Shown here: one piece after another, positions 44,938-54,354 of the stretch | How the letters are laid out: every line of letters starts with the position of its first letter | How positions within the stretch are numbered: position 1 is the stretch's first letter | NCBI GenBank assembly: GCA_025360125.1 | Contig: JANYCU010000051.1 | Location: 82,018-146,017, forward strand | Direction of reading: 5' to 3' | Length of the DNA: 64,000 nucleotides | DNA from: Armatimonadota bacterium | GTDB lineage: Bacteria > Armatimonadota > Fimbriimonadia > Fimbriimonadales > Fimbriimonadaceae | Notes under the pieces: model-generated | The model's input: only the letters and a program-made list of their open reading frames with translations | Told to the model about the DNA's origin: nothing | Database searches by the model: none | Translations under genes and position numbers: made by a program

Positions 44938-45438
44938 CTATTCCTTATGCGCCGACGCAAAAACCTTCGATTGAACGAAAATCGGAACCTGGAACCGAAC
45001 GGCTAATGCGATCGCATCCGATGGTCGAGAATCAATGATGACTTCTTCGCCATCCATATTTAGAAAAATCTTAGCGTAGTAGATGTCCCGGTACAAATCA
45101 TCAATCACAACGCGGTCAACCGACGCACCCAACTTTTCGATCGTGGTTTTAAGTAAGTCATGAGTCATCGGCCGATCGGGAGTCTCATGCTCTAACGGAT
45201 CCAAGATCGCTTTCGCCTCAGGAAATCCAATGCTAATTGGGAGCCGCTTCTCGCCGTCAGTCAAGAAAATGAATCGATGCGGATGGCGGTCAACCTCCAT
45301 TTCATAGATTCCTTCAATCTGAACCTCTACTGGTTCAAGATCATCGAAGATTGCATTAGCAAACTCTTCCTCGGGGAAAAATGCAGGTGGCTGCACGAGC
45401 CGTTCATCCTTTGGACCTTCATTTTCTTCTGGCATCAT
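44938..45438 (-). CDS. Bifunctional nuclease family protein (DUF151)
   Basis: The 166-aa protein matches DUF151: RPMTHDLLKTTIEKLGASVD, VVIDDLYRDIYYAKIFLN and the signature IDSRPSDAIALAVRFQVPIF. Family members from plants and Thermotoga have nuclease or DNA-associated roles, though many are annotated only by domain. Lying between holA and ligA suggests a role in DNA metabolism. The N-terminal ~35 residues are acidic and variable. Confidence 0.88.
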   Translation of the reverse strand: MMPEENEGPKDERLVQPPAFFPEEEFANAIFDDLEPVEVQIEGIYEMEVDRHPHRFIFLTDGEKRLPISIGFPEAKAILDPLEHETPDRPMTHDLLKTTIEKLGASVDRVVIDDLYRDIYYAKIFLNMDGEEVIIDSRPSDAIALAVRFQVPIFVQSKVFASAHKE

Positions 45439-45466
45439 GCGTCTCCCTCAAAACTCCTTCCCTATT

Positions 45467-46534
45467 TTAAGCCCTTTTCGGACTCAATGTATTACTTAAT
45501 TCAAAAACTAATCGCTCAATTGTGTCCATCGAGCTAAATGAAGTGCCGAGCCCCTTGATCGCAGAATCGGCCTTGGCGACCTCTTCCATCGCCTCAACAA
45601 TTTGAGTCAAAGTCAAGTTTTGGGCAGACCGCATCACCGCACCCTGGACAAACGGTCGCTCGGTCCCGAGGTTTGGCTTGGCCGGAAACATGGCCCTAAC
45701 ATTGGGGGGCGCATTCTCTGGCCGGCAACCGTTCTCGATGCAAATCCGACCCTGAAACAAGAATTTCAATTGACGCGATATGAGCGGGAAAAGCTGAGAA
45801 AAGGCGATATCCTCAATCTTGCCTTTGCTCCCCAACACGATCTGAAGCTGCTTCAACGACTCCTGAACATTTCCAGCAACTAAGGAATCGATCATCCGCC
45901 AAATATTCCATTCGCGCGAGGCCACAACAACAGTCTTAATCGTATGCTCCGATATCATCTCGTCGTCGGAATAAAGCAGAACCTTTTCGAGCTCTTCCAT
46001 CGCGTACGAATAGCTGCCCCCTGTCATCTCAACCAACATTTCGAGAGTTCTTGGTTGAATTTTCTTGCCCTTTTTCAAAATCTCATTTCGAATCAGTTCG
46101 GAAGACTTCTTCGGATCCGCATCAAATTTTCCAACTGTCCCGCCCACTGACGTAACCAGTTTTTCAAGTGACACCTTCTTAGAGCCGCCCGCCTGACGCT
46201 GGTCCTCATTCGGATCAATTGAACATACAAACACCAGCAAAGCGGTGTCGGGAAGGGCACTTAGAGAAGCTATATTGATTTCGTCCGGCTTTACCTTTTG
46301 CGCGTTTCGAACCACAACCATTCGCTTCGGAGCCAAAAACGGAAACGTACCAACTGACGCCAACCACTCGCTCGGTGAACTTCCGTCGCCAAAGAACTCT
46401 TCAAGGTCATAGTCATCCTTCTGCAGCCCCGCTTCGCCGATCAAATCATCTAGGGCGACCCGAAGAAGCACAGGCTCACTTCCGGTCAAAAAGACAACCT
46501 TACTGCTAATTGCTTTCGAAGCGTTAAAACTCAT
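45467..46534 (-). CDS. holA: DNA polymerase III delta subunit
   Basis: Delta opens the sliding clamp within the clamp loader. The 355-aa protein has VVFLTGSEPVLLRVALDDLI near the start, FPFLAPKRMVVVRNA, the segment SSELIRNEILKKGKKIQPRT and the ELEKVLLYS motif. C-terminal FAKADSAIKG-like text (VAKADSAIKGLG) is typical of HolA. It overlaps the upstream transglutaminase gene by ATGA, an odd partner discussed in the findings. Confidence 0.92.
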   Translation of the reverse strand: MSFNASKAISSKVVFLTGSEPVLLRVALDDLIGEAGLQKDDYDLEEFFGDGSSPSEWLASVGTFPFLAPKRMVVVRNAQKVKPDEINIASLSALPDTALLVFVCSIDPNEDQRQAGGSKKVSLEKLVTSVGGTVGKFDADPKKSSELIRNEILKKGKKIQPRTLEMLVEMTGGSYSYAMEELEKVLLYSDDEMISEHTIKTVVVASREWNIWRMIDSLVAGNVQESLKQLQIVLGSKGKIEDIAFSQLFPLISRQLKFLFQGRICIENGCRPENAPPNVRAMFPAKPNLGTERPFVQGAVMRSAQNLTLTQIVEAMEEVAKADSAIKGLGTSFSSMDTIERLVFELSNTLSPKRA

Positions 46535-48633
46535 CGGGATTTCTGCCTCTTGGCGAGCAGACCCTTAAAGCTTTGCACGGAATCACGGACTTCGGCGACA
46601 TCTTCGGGCAAGACTTCCGGTTGCCCAAACATTTTGTTCGTAAACATCAGGCCAATTTCTTCGGCTTGAGATCTCATTTCGCCCAATTGTTCGCCCACTC
46701 GGTACAAATACTCATTGGTGGTTTCGCTCAGCAGCCGACGATGCCCGGTATGTTTCCAAATTGAACCAATGAAGGTGACGTATTCACTGTCTAATTCCGA
46801 GCGAATCATTGCGACCGATTTAGGCATGTTTCGCATTCGAACAAAAAGCCAAATTCCGCTGATCACCGCTAACCCAATCAGCACATTGAGAACAATTCCA
46901 GCAAGTCGAATCAGCCCAGTATAGTCCGTTGGTTTATTGTCTTTTCGTCCTCCGCCTGCTACAACCGTTGCTCCAGCAGTAGCATCAAAAGGAACCCAAC
47001 CAATGCTTTCAAAGTAAAGTTCAGCCCACGCATGTCGATCGCTGTCCAACAGTAATTGAGTCCCCGAAGAATTTCGATTCTTGGAATCAGGCAAATATCC
47101 AATCACATATCGAGCGGGAATCTTTGCGCACCGTGCAAGCTGAACCATCGACGAGGCAAAAAGGTCACAGTAACCCTCGTGGCTCTCGGTTAGGGCAAAT
47201 TCAATCGGGTCCTTTCCTTCTGGGGTTGCACTCGCGTTCGTATTGTATTGGATCCGACCAGTGACCTCTCTCTGCAATGCAAGTGCCTTTTCGTAGTCAT
47301 TCGTGATCCCTTTGGTAACCGTAGCCGCAAGTTGTTTCACCGTTTCCGAAATGGACGGCGTGTTCATGTGCGAATAAAGATAGAAATCGAGAACCTTTGG
47401 AACTTGTGAATCCATCTTAGGCTCGGGAACCTTGTCATAAGCAATCGCATAGTTCGACCGCTCAGCGACGATGAACGATAGTCCGCCGTTCGTCCGATCC
47501 AAACTCTTGTTACCAAGGAAAGTTGGGTCGTTACCCCATTGTGGTAACTCTCGCGTAGGCGTCAAAGACCTAATCGACATCATTTGAGAATGGTATTCAT
47601 CGGGAAAGGAGTTCGGCTTCTTATTCGGATATCGGAATTTGTCGATCATCGTCGGGGTTTCCATTCCAATGTAATCACCCGTCATTCGGTCCAACAATGT
47701 ATCTCCAGTCAAGAGCGACATCGACCAAGCGCGTCCGTTCCAAACGTTAAAAGTACCAATTCGCAAATAAGTTGGAATCTTGCCCGACACTTCAAACGCA
47801 GGATTGTCGCCTAACTTAACTGGCCCATTACCCACCGTCGCGATCATCGAAACCAAAGTCCCATTCTGAAGCGAAGTGCTGTTTCGAATCTGAGGAGGTC
47901 TGATTGAGATAATTCCGCTGAGCGGCTTCGCCGTAGCTTGAACTACCGGAGCACCTATGCTGCTCAAGATGATAATCAACAATGCGCTGCCCAGAGCCCA
48001 TTCGGCACCAGCGGCCCATCTCCACGGACCTTCGCGAAGTGCCATTGATTGCTCATATGGGTTCATGTGCGCACTGCGTCCGAGCAAGAAGTAACCCGAT
48101 TCGACCGCCCTCAATTGCATATCTCGGCCGTGAGCCCGGGCAAACAGAGTGGCAAAGCAAATCAAGAACAGGAAAAACAAGACGACGACAAATTTGAACG
48201 TGTCATAACACCCAACAAACCCAAAGATCGCCAATGCCGGTATCGATTGAAAGATCAGTGTTCCATCGCGCCAAGCGAAAAACGATCCAAGGATCGTCAT
48301 CCAAAACAGCCAAGAAGAAGGAGTCAGCTCACTGGGAAACGTGTCTGGAGGGAAAAATTGAACGTTGAGTTGCTTGGCGACAATGACGCCAACCCATGCC
48401 ACAACGCAATAAAGAACTCCGTCGGCTTTCGCCAAAAACGATCGTCCAATCACCGCCCGTGCCAAATAGCTAAACCAAATTCCAATCGTAACACCGATAA
48501 CACCGTAAATTGAAACTGCGTTAGTGTTAACCGCTTGCCCGCATGAAAAAACCGCCAAAGAGCTGCTAATCCAGCAAAGCATGTAGTCGATCCAGTTGGC
48601 TCGGCTCGTGTCTCGCCATGCGTTTGTTCTCAA
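46531..48633 (-). CDS. Membrane transglutaminase-like protein (TgpA-like)
   Basis: This 700-aa protein has about six N-terminal membrane helices (residues 10-240), then a periplasmic transglutaminase-like domain. The catalytic triad positions are visible: Cys in ESHEGYCDLFASSMVQLARC, His in SDRHAWAELYF and Asp in WVPFDATAG. One more membrane helix (VLNVLIGLAVISGIWLFV) and a cytoplasmic C-terminal DUF4129-like part follow. The trio moxR-DUF58-transglutaminase is widespread and thought to act in envelope maturation, but substrates are unknown. Confidence 0.9.
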   Translation of the reverse strand: MRTNAWRDTSRANWIDYMLCWISSSLAVFSCGQAVNTNAVSIYGVIGVTIGIWFSYLARAVIGRSFLAKADGVLYCVVAWVGVIVAKQLNVQFFPPDTFPSELTPSSWLFWMTILGSFFAWRDGTLIFQSIPALAIFGFVGCYDTFKFVVVLFFLFLICFATLFARAHGRDMQLRAVESGYFLLGRSAHMNPYEQSMALREGPWRWAAGAEWALGSALLIIILSSIGAPVVQATAKPLSGIISIRPPQIRNSTSLQNGTLVSMIATVGNGPVKLGDNPAFEVSGKIPTYLRIGTFNVWNGRAWSMSLLTGDTLLDRMTGDYIGMETPTMIDKFRYPNKKPNSFPDEYHSQMMSIRSLTPTRELPQWGNDPTFLGNKSLDRTNGGLSFIVAERSNYAIAYDKVPEPKMDSQVPKVLDFYLYSHMNTPSISETVKQLAATVTKGITNDYEKALALQREVTGRIQYNTNASATPEGKDPIEFALTESHEGYCDLFASSMVQLARCAKIPARYVIGYLPDSKNRNSSGTQLLLDSDRHAWAELYFESIGWVPFDATAGATVVAGGGRKDNKPTDYTGLIRLAGIVLNVLIGLAVISGIWLFVRMRNMPKSVAMIRSELDSEYVTFIGSIWKHTGHRRLLSETTNEYLYRVGEQLGEMRSQAEEIGLMFTNKMFGQPEVLPEDVAEVRDSVQSFKGLLAKRQKSR

Positions 48634-49808
48634 ACGTACACCTCGGGCATTTGAATGACCAATGCTCCAGCCTGCCTATAACCCTCGTTCATTTGAGAAG
48701 CTGAAGACGAAGCAAATTTCTTATCGTAAGCTTCGGCATCGTAAGTCAAGACGACAATTGGGTGTCTACCTCGAACAGAGTCTAACGCTGAAATTAGACT
48801 AGCGTCATCAAGGGACACCATCACATAAAATGTCGTGCCGGAATCAACCTGTTTGACTGCCTCAAGCAGGTCTTGACCAATCGTGTCCGGGCTGTCGCCC
48901 ATCATTGTTCCCAGCATCAGCGCAATGTCTTCTTTCCGCTCAGATTCGCCTCGAACTTTGTTCCCTTCTTCCAACAAAGGGAAGCTAAGTCGAACCCCTT
49001 GCCGAATTAATTGCTCAGAAAGGTATAAGGCGTGCCCCGCCATCGCGTCGAGACTGGTCATATTGCCAGCGCCGATATCCGTCCCTTGGGTTCGCTGAAG
49101 CAAGAAACAGGCTGCTCCTTGTGAGCCAGCCTGAAACTCTTTCACTTGCAATCTACCCATGCGAGCACTACTGGGCCAATGAACGTGTCGTAACGAATCG
49201 CCCGATTGATACTCACGAATTCCCCGAGGTTCAATTCCTGCCCCCGACGCCTGGCCGCTCATAGCTTCGTTAATTCCCCACCCAGCAGAACTGGGTAACT
49301 CAATACTGATTGGAATGGGAGACGGAACCACGACAATTTCGGTTGGTTCTGTCTCATACGAGATCGTTTTCGTCGTTAACCCCAGCGCATCGGTTGCTGT
49401 TACTTTCGTGTTCTTCCAGCGAAATCGACCCCGTTTCATCGGTCGAAACTGATACATGGTGCGAACCGGAAGGTCAAATGCAGGAGCTACTGGCAAGCTG
49501 GGCCCTACATGGCTATTCGAAAGTCGTTCAGGCAAGTTGTCCTGTACCGTCACCAGCGGACGTTTAAGCTTCCGCTCGCTCCATAGCACGATCTCAATCG
49601 TGACCAGTTCACCAACGTGGACGCTCTTCGGTGCGATACGCTCAATGCGCAGGGCCTTAGTCGCCAAATTGGACTGAACGTTACAGGCAATGATCGTCGA
49701 GATAAGCGCAAAGCTCATATAAAACAAATTTGGCGCATTGATAAGCACGGCAACAACGCCGAGAAAAACTGAAGCGACGGTCAGGGCAGTACCGGCAACT
49801 CGTCGCAC
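48630..49808 (-). CDS. DUF58 domain protein
   Basis: The 392-aa protein has two N-terminal hydrophobic helices and the DUF58 core motif IREYQSGDSLRHVHWPSSAR, followed by a von Willebrand A-like region. DUF58 proteins are the standard partner of MoxR ATPases. Start is GTG, four bases after the moxR stop; the stop overlaps the transglutaminase ATG by ATGA. It probably serves as the MoxR substrate or a metal-dependent binding scaffold. Confidence 0.9.
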   Translation of the reverse strand: MRRVAGTALTVASVFLGVVAVLINAPNLFYMSFALISTIIACNVQSNLATKALRIERIAPKSVHVGELVTIEIVLWSERKLKRPLVTVQDNLPERLSNSHVGPSLPVAPAFDLPVRTMYQFRPMKRGRFRWKNTKVTATDALGLTTKTISYETEPTEIVVVPSPIPISIELPSSAGWGINEAMSGQASGAGIEPRGIREYQSGDSLRHVHWPSSARMGRLQVKEFQAGSQGAACFLLQRTQGTDIGAGNMTSLDAMAGHALYLSEQLIRQGVRLSFPLLEEGNKVRGESERKEDIALMLGTMMGDSPDTIGQDLLEAVKQVDSGTTFYVMVSLDDASLISALDSVRGRHPIVVLTYDAEAYDKKFASSSASQMNEGYRQAGALVIQMPEVYV

Positions 49809-49811
49809 TGA

Positions 49812-50798
49812 TTAACCCACTGGTAACGGCGCGGTGACCGTATCCACAATTTGGTTAATGATGTCGGTAGAGTCGTAGCCTTTGCTTCGCATTTCAGCTC
49901 GGGTCATTACCCGATGCCCCAAAACGTATGGCGCAACTTCCTTGATATCATCAGGGCGAACCGCATTTGAACCGCTAATCGCGGCCTTGGCCTGGCCAGC
50001 TCGCATCAAGTGCAGAGTCGCCCGAGGCGATGCACCTAACACAAGTTGGTTTGACGATCGAGTGGCCCGAACAATGTCAACGATGTAGTCCTTGATCATG
50101 TCGTGAACGAAAGTGTCGCGGATGTCGTTTTGTGTGGCTCGCAACTCGTCCTCCGAAATCACAGCTTTCAAATGATCAATTGGTCGCGTAAGTTGCTGAT
50201 CAGTCAAAACTTGTCGCTCGGCCTCTCGATCCGGATACCCCAGCGAGATTCGGGCAAAAAATCGGTCGAGCTGGGCTTCAGGCAAAGGGAACGTACCCGT
50301 CATTTCCACCGAGTTCTGAGTAGCAATAACAAAAAATGGGCGCGGCAGTCGTCGGGTTTCTCCGTCGGTCGAGACCTGACCTTCTTCCATGGCCTCTAAC
50401 AGTGCCGACTGAGTCTTTGGCGTGGCACGATTGATTTCATCAGCCAAAACAACATTGGCAAACAGCGGTCCAGCGCGGAATTGGAACTCGCTTTCTTTCT
50501 GGTTATAAATCGAGCTTCCCGTTATATCGGCGGGTAGCAAGTCCGGAGTGAATTGAACTCGGCGGAACTCCCCACCAATCGTGATTGCCAGGGCTTTCGC
50601 CAAAGTCGTCTTGCCTACGCCCGGAACGTCCTCAATCAGGAGGTGCCCCTCGCAAAGCAACGTAACCACGGCCATTTCAACGGCCTCCTTCTTTCCGACA
50701 ATCGCATGTTCAACCTCGTTGACAATTCTGCGAGCAACATCTCCTATTTTTTGATTAGCCACGAATCCAAATTCCTCTGCGTCGACTTGTTTGTACAA
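49812..50798 (-). CDS. MoxR family AAA+ ATPase
   Basis: The protein (up to 328 aa) has Walker A EDVPGVGKTTLAKALA and Walker B VVLADEINRATPKTQSALLE. It also has the MEEGQVSTDGETRRLPRPFF loop and sensor-type region IATQNSVEMTGTFPLPEAQLDRFF. MoxR proteins act as chaperones for the maturation of partner complexes with vWA/DUF58 proteins. The start is uncertain: a TTG at 50798, or a GTG at 50762 preceded by GAGG. The latter fits a minus-strand promoter (TTGTAT-18-TATCTA) ending near 50814. Confidence 0.9.
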   Translation of the reverse strand: MYKQVDAEEFGFVANQKIGDVARRIVNEVEHAIVGKKEAVEMAVVTLLCEGHLLIEDVPGVGKTTLAKALAITIGGEFRRVQFTPDLLPADITGSSIYNQKESEFQFRAGPLFANVVLADEINRATPKTQSALLEAMEEGQVSTDGETRRLPRPFFVIATQNSVEMTGTFPLPEAQLDRFFARISLGYPDREAERQVLTDQQLTRPIDHLKAVISEDELRATQNDIRDTFVHDMIKDYIVDIVRATRSSNQLVLGASPRATLHLMRAGQAKAAISGSNAVRPDDIKEVAPYVLGHRVMTRAEMRSKGYDSTDIINQIVDTVTAPLPVG

Positions 50799-50819
50799 TC
50801 TCTACGCCCTAAATATAGA
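50791..50819 (+). promoter_or_regulatory. Promoter for the ROK kinase gene
   Basis: TTGTAC (50791-50796) and TATAGA (50814-50819) are 17 bp apart. It lies in the divergent region with moxR, where a minus-strand promoter can also be drawn. If used, the ROK transcript starts near 50826, which excludes the furthest upstream start codons of that gene. Confidence 0.5.
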
Positions 50820-50913
50820 TAGTGTTAACCTCCGTGAGGATACAATTTCCGAAAATTTTGTGAGGAGAATCCTTCAAGCAACCGCTTCCGGTCAAAATGC
50901 TAAACTCGTAGGC

Positions 50914-51942
50914 GTGTCAAATTGTGTTGTCGGAGTTGATTTAGGGGGAACAAATGTTCGGGCTTGCGCATACTTCGAAAATGGCGAAGTCGCGGGCAAG
51001 AAGTTCGAAAATCCTTCTCGCGGGCAAGACGGGGTCCAAGCTGTTATTGAAGCCACCGCAAGCACCATCCAGCAAGCCATCAGTGCAGCACCAACTAAGC
51101 CAACCGCCATTGGACTTGCCATCCCTGGGCATGTAAACCATACAAGCGGCGTAGTTCGCTGGTCTCCCAATTTTGGCCGCGAGGTTAACGGTGTCTTTGA
51201 ACCATGGAAGGACGTTCCCGTACGTGAACCACTTTCAAAGCTCGTCGATTTGCCTCTCTTCATGGACAATGACGCCAATATGGCCGCCCTTGGCGAATAT
51301 CGATTTGGCACCGGAAACAACGATTCAAATGCGTTCGTCATGTTCACGCTCGGTACCGGAGTCGGGAGCGGAATCATTCTTTCACCCGATTCTGTCCTCG
51401 GAGACGCCAAAGGCCCGCTCATCGTCGTTGGCGGGAACCACGGAGGCGCCGAGCTTGGTCATACGATCATCAACGTTGACGGCCTTGACTGCACCGCTGG
51501 CACCTACGGCACCCTCGAAGCCTATTGCCAACGCGACGCAATCATTCGACGAGCCCAATACAAGCTTGTACGCGGACGACAAAGCCTCCTCAACGACCTA
51601 TGCGAAGGCGACTATAGTCGAATCACACCACGACTCATTTCCGAAGCCTGCGATCAAGGTGACCTTGTTTCGCAAGAGATTTTCCGCGAAATAGGTTCGT
51701 TTCTTGGGGTCGGTATTGCCAATGCAATCAATACCTTTGCCCCCGACATTGTCGCCATCGGTGGCCAAGTTAGTAAAGCCGGAAAGTGGCTCCTCGAACC
51801 TGCGATTCTCTCCGCTCAAAACAACGCAATTTCATCTCTCTTCAATGACTGCACCATCGTTCCCGCTCAACATGTTGAGGACGCAGGAATGCTTGGCGGG
51901 GCCGCGCTCGCCATCGAAGGCACGAAATGGTCGAAGAAATGA
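50914..51942 (+). CDS. ROK family sugar kinase (glucokinase-like)
   Basis: This protein phosphorylates a hexose, probably glucose. It begins VVGVDLGGTNVRACAYF (phosphate loop 1), then AIGLAIPGHVNHTSGVV, DNDANMAALGEYRFG and FTLGTGVGSGII (phosphate 2), and GGNHGGAELGHTII. IVAIGGQVSKAGKWLLEP closes the ATP site. The ROK zinc motif CxCGxxGCxE is degraded to CTAGTYGTLE, retaining only the first cysteine. The start is chosen as GTG at 50914, just before the family start; the frame is open upstream to 50791. Confidence 0.85.
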   Translation: MSNCVVGVDLGGTNVRACAYFENGEVAGKKFENPSRGQDGVQAVIEATASTIQQAISAAPTKPTAIGLAIPGHVNHTSGVVRWSPNFGREVNGVFEPWKDVPVREPLSKLVDLPLFMDNDANMAALGEYRFGTGNNDSNAFVMFTLGTGVGSGIILSPDSVLGDAKGPLIVVGGNHGGAELGHTIINVDGLDCTAGTYGTLEAYCQRDAIIRRAQYKLVRGRQSLLNDLCEGDYSRITPRLISEACDQGDLVSQEIFREIGSFLGVGIANAINTFAPDIVAIGGQVSKAGKWLLEPAILSAQNNAISSLFNDCTIVPAQHVEDAGMLGGAALAIEGTKWSKK

Positions 51943-51994
51943 ACCGCCATGCCCGGGCGAACCGAGCCAGTAAAGGTAATCTAAAAGGAAGCAA

Positions 51995-53242
51995 ATGACC
52001 GAAGTGATCATGCCCAAGATGGGCGACGGAATGGAAGAAGGCACTCTCCTCGAGTGGCTGAAAAAAGACGGCGACAAAGTTAAGTCGGGCGAGATCATCG
52101 GCACCATCCAAACGGATAAGGCGACTCTCGAACTCGAAGCCCCCGGTAGCGGATTCCTAAAAGGAATCTTGCTCGAAGCTGGTGGCACGGTTCCAGTTGG
52201 CAAAGCAATCGCCGCCATTCTGAAAGAAGGCGAAACCCTCCCTTCAGGCTGGGGATCAGGCTCAACCTCGGCTCCAACGACTTCCGCTCCTGAAACTGCC
52301 CCTGCCGCTTCTTCTACTCCCGCCACTTCTTCCGCTCTTTCTGCTTCAGCTCCTGTTTCAACCGAGCGAATCAAAGCTTCCCCTCTGGCCAAGAAGATCG
52401 CCAAGGATCAAGGAATCGATCTTTCCACCATCAAGGGTTCTGGCCCCGATGGTCGAATCGTTCAGAAGGACCTCGCTGGCGCGCCAACTGTCTCCGCTGC
52501 TCCAACGACCGTTGCACCTGCCGCGAAAGCACCAAGCTTTGCTCCAATCACCGCTTCAGGTGAAGACAAAGTCGTCCCGCTCAACAAGATTCGCCAAATT
52601 ACCGCCAAGCGAACCCAAGAGAGCAAGCAGCAAGTTCCCCACTTCTATGTCACCGTCGAAGTCGACGTCGAGAAGATCCTCTCCCTTCGCGAAATGTTCG
52701 AAGAAGAAGAGAGTGGCAAAGTCTCTATCAACGATTTCGTCGTCAAAGCTTCGGCTTTGGCCCTTCGCGATATGCCCGAAGTTAACGCTGTCTTCCAAGG
52801 CGACAAGTTGCTTGAGCTTGGCAACATCAACATCGGAATCGCGGTTGCCCTTCCCGACGGACTAACCGTCCCGGTTATCAAGAACGTCGACCAAAAGCCA
52901 CTTCGTCAGATTAACGCCGAAGTGCGCGACCTCGCTGGCCGAGCGAAGAGCAACAAGCTCAGCATGGACGAACTTTCCGGTTCCTCTTTTAGCATCTCCA
53001 ACATGGGAATGCTCGACGTCGACAACTTCATCGCCATCGTGAATATGCCGAACGCCGCAATCTTGGCCATCGCCTCCGTCCGCAAGCGGGTTACCGTGAA
53101 TGACGAAGACGAAATCGAGATCCGCAGCAAGATGAACATCACCTGCTCCTTCGACCACCGAGTAGCCGACGGCGCAGTTGGAGCCAAGTTCATCAATGTG
53201 GTGAAGAGCTACCTCGAGAATCCATCTCGGCTAATTCAGTAG
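51995..53242 (+). CDS. pdhC: Dihydrolipoamide acetyltransferase (E2), pyruvate dehydrogenase
   Basis: E2 accepts the acetyl group from E1 and passes it to CoA. The 415-aa protein has a lipoyl domain (1-80) with modified lysine K42 in IQTDKATLELEAP, an Ala/Pro/Ser/Thr linker, a peripheral-subunit-binding domain (ASPLAKKIAKDQGIDLSTIK) and the catalytic domain. The catalytic site is in FDHRVADGA. E1 genes are at the start of the window, about 50 kb away. Both groups carry the same 3' repeat at their stop codons. Confidence 0.95.
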   Translation: MTEVIMPKMGDGMEEGTLLEWLKKDGDKVKSGEIIGTIQTDKATLELEAPGSGFLKGILLEAGGTVPVGKAIAAILKEGETLPSGWGSGSTSAPTTSAPETAPAASSTPATSSALSASAPVSTERIKASPLAKKIAKDQGIDLSTIKGSGPDGRIVQKDLAGAPTVSAAPTTVAPAAKAPSFAPITASGEDKVVPLNKIRQITAKRTQESKQQVPHFYVTVEVDVEKILSLREMFEEEESGKVSINDFVVKASALALRDMPEVNAVFQGDKLLELGNINIGIAVALPDGLTVPVIKNVDQKPLRQINAEVRDLAGRAKSNKLSMDELSGSSFSISNMGMLDVDNFIAIVNMPNAAILAIASVRKRVTVNDEDEIEIRSKMNITCSFDHRVADGAVGAKFINVVKSYLENPSRLIQ

Positions 53243-53286
53243 AAATATGGAGGGAAGGAGCACGCTCCCAAGCATCTTGCCTTCCT
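53243..53286 (+). repeat. 3'-flanking repeat at the E2 gene stop codon
   Basis: The 44 nt directly after the stop align with those after pdhB (80-123, opposite orientation relative to the map but the same relative to the gene). GGAGC-AC-GCTCC forms a small hairpin, enclosed by GGAAGG/CCTTCC. There is no T run, so it is not a classic terminator. Confidence 0.6.
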
Positions 53287-53310
53287 AAATAATCGAATTG
53301 ATCCGATCTC

Positions 53311-54195
53311 CTAAAGGTTCAGCAACCATTCATAAGCTTCTTCATCGTTCTCAGGAGCCATGCCTTTCGACAAGGTCCATCTTTCAACATGGGTGTCGGA
53401 CTTTTCGCCTGGCGCGATAGTTTGCAATGGAGCAAGTGTCTCGACCTCCAACATTCCCTGCTTCGTATAGCTTTCAAAGTTGCAGCCGCGATCCGGCAAT
53501 GGCTCGTCGTGATACGTGTAGAACCGCTTTGTGAAGGTATATCCCAGGTTGCAATAAGCCGCCAATCCGGCGTGAACAAATGCGCCAAACTTCGTAGGAT
53601 TCGGATCATCGGTCGAGCGAAGACGCATGACCTTTCGCCCCCACGTATATCGCGGGTCGGTCATCTCGGCGTATCCCCACAGAACGATGTTCTGAATCGG
53701 TAATAGATTGTCGTCCGCCTGTGGACGCGTTGGATTGTGGGGTATGAGACATTCCCCACCAGGGGCCATCACCGTAATCGCCCACGGTGCTAAAGTCACC
53801 GAACTCAAACCCTTATTGGCAACAGAATGTCGAATCTCGAAGAACGTTTCTCGAACCAGGATCTTGATGGACTTCTGAATCCCGAACTCATCTATCGGAC
53901 TTGAAAGTTTCACCCCGCCCGAAATGTCTTTCTCGACCACCGGAAACGAATCAGGCGTATAAGTATTCGGTTTCCGTTCCGGCGCAATCCAAAGTCGATG
54001 ACCACCGTACGAGTGATATTCCCCATCCTTCAACCCCTCATGCTCTTTGCGCACGAGCAACAAATTGGGCCCGTCGGATGGCCCAAAGTAAAGAATCCTG
54101 GGTCCAACTTCGGTGGTTACAATGAGCTTTATGTCGCCAGCACGAAAAACGATGCAATCATTAAAACCAGCAAAAGAACAGCGCTCAAAATCCAC
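53311..54195 (-). CDS. Galactose-mutarotase-like protein (possible DUF4380 type)
   Basis: The 294-aa protein shows a beta-sandwich pattern like aldose 1-epimerase relatives: VTTEVGPRILYFGPSDGPNL, GGHRLWIAPERKPNTYTPDS, and HSVANKGLSSVTLAPWAITV. GPRI and GHRLW-APE are the most distinctive parts. It lacks a signal peptide. It may bind or epimerise a sugar; the exact family is not certain. A promoter and a palindrome lie upstream at 54355-54419, so it may be individually regulated. Confidence 0.7.
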   Translation of the reverse strand: MDFERCSFAGFNDCIVFRAGDIKLIVTTEVGPRILYFGPSDGPNLLLVRKEHEGLKDGEYHSYGGHRLWIAPERKPNTYTPDSFPVVEKDISGGVKLSSPIDEFGIQKSIKILVRETFFEIRHSVANKGLSSVTLAPWAITVMAPGGECLIPHNPTRPQADDNLLPIQNIVLWGYAEMTDPRYTWGRKVMRLRSTDDPNPTKFGAFVHAGLAAYCNLGYTFTKRFYTYHDEPLPDRGCNFESYTKQGMLEVETLAPLQTIAPGEKSDTHVERWTLSKGMAPENDEEAYEWLLNL

Positions 54196-54354
54196 GCTTA
54201 AAGGGTACTAGATTTAGGAGGTCACAAGCGCCCAACTCAATTCCCATGAGCTCCTCTACTTGAGCATGTCTTGATACAAATCTGATGTGACGTGGAATTC
54301 AGGCGAAGATTGAGGCAATTACCCCAGGAAAGACAGAAAACGTCCTTAGTCCGA

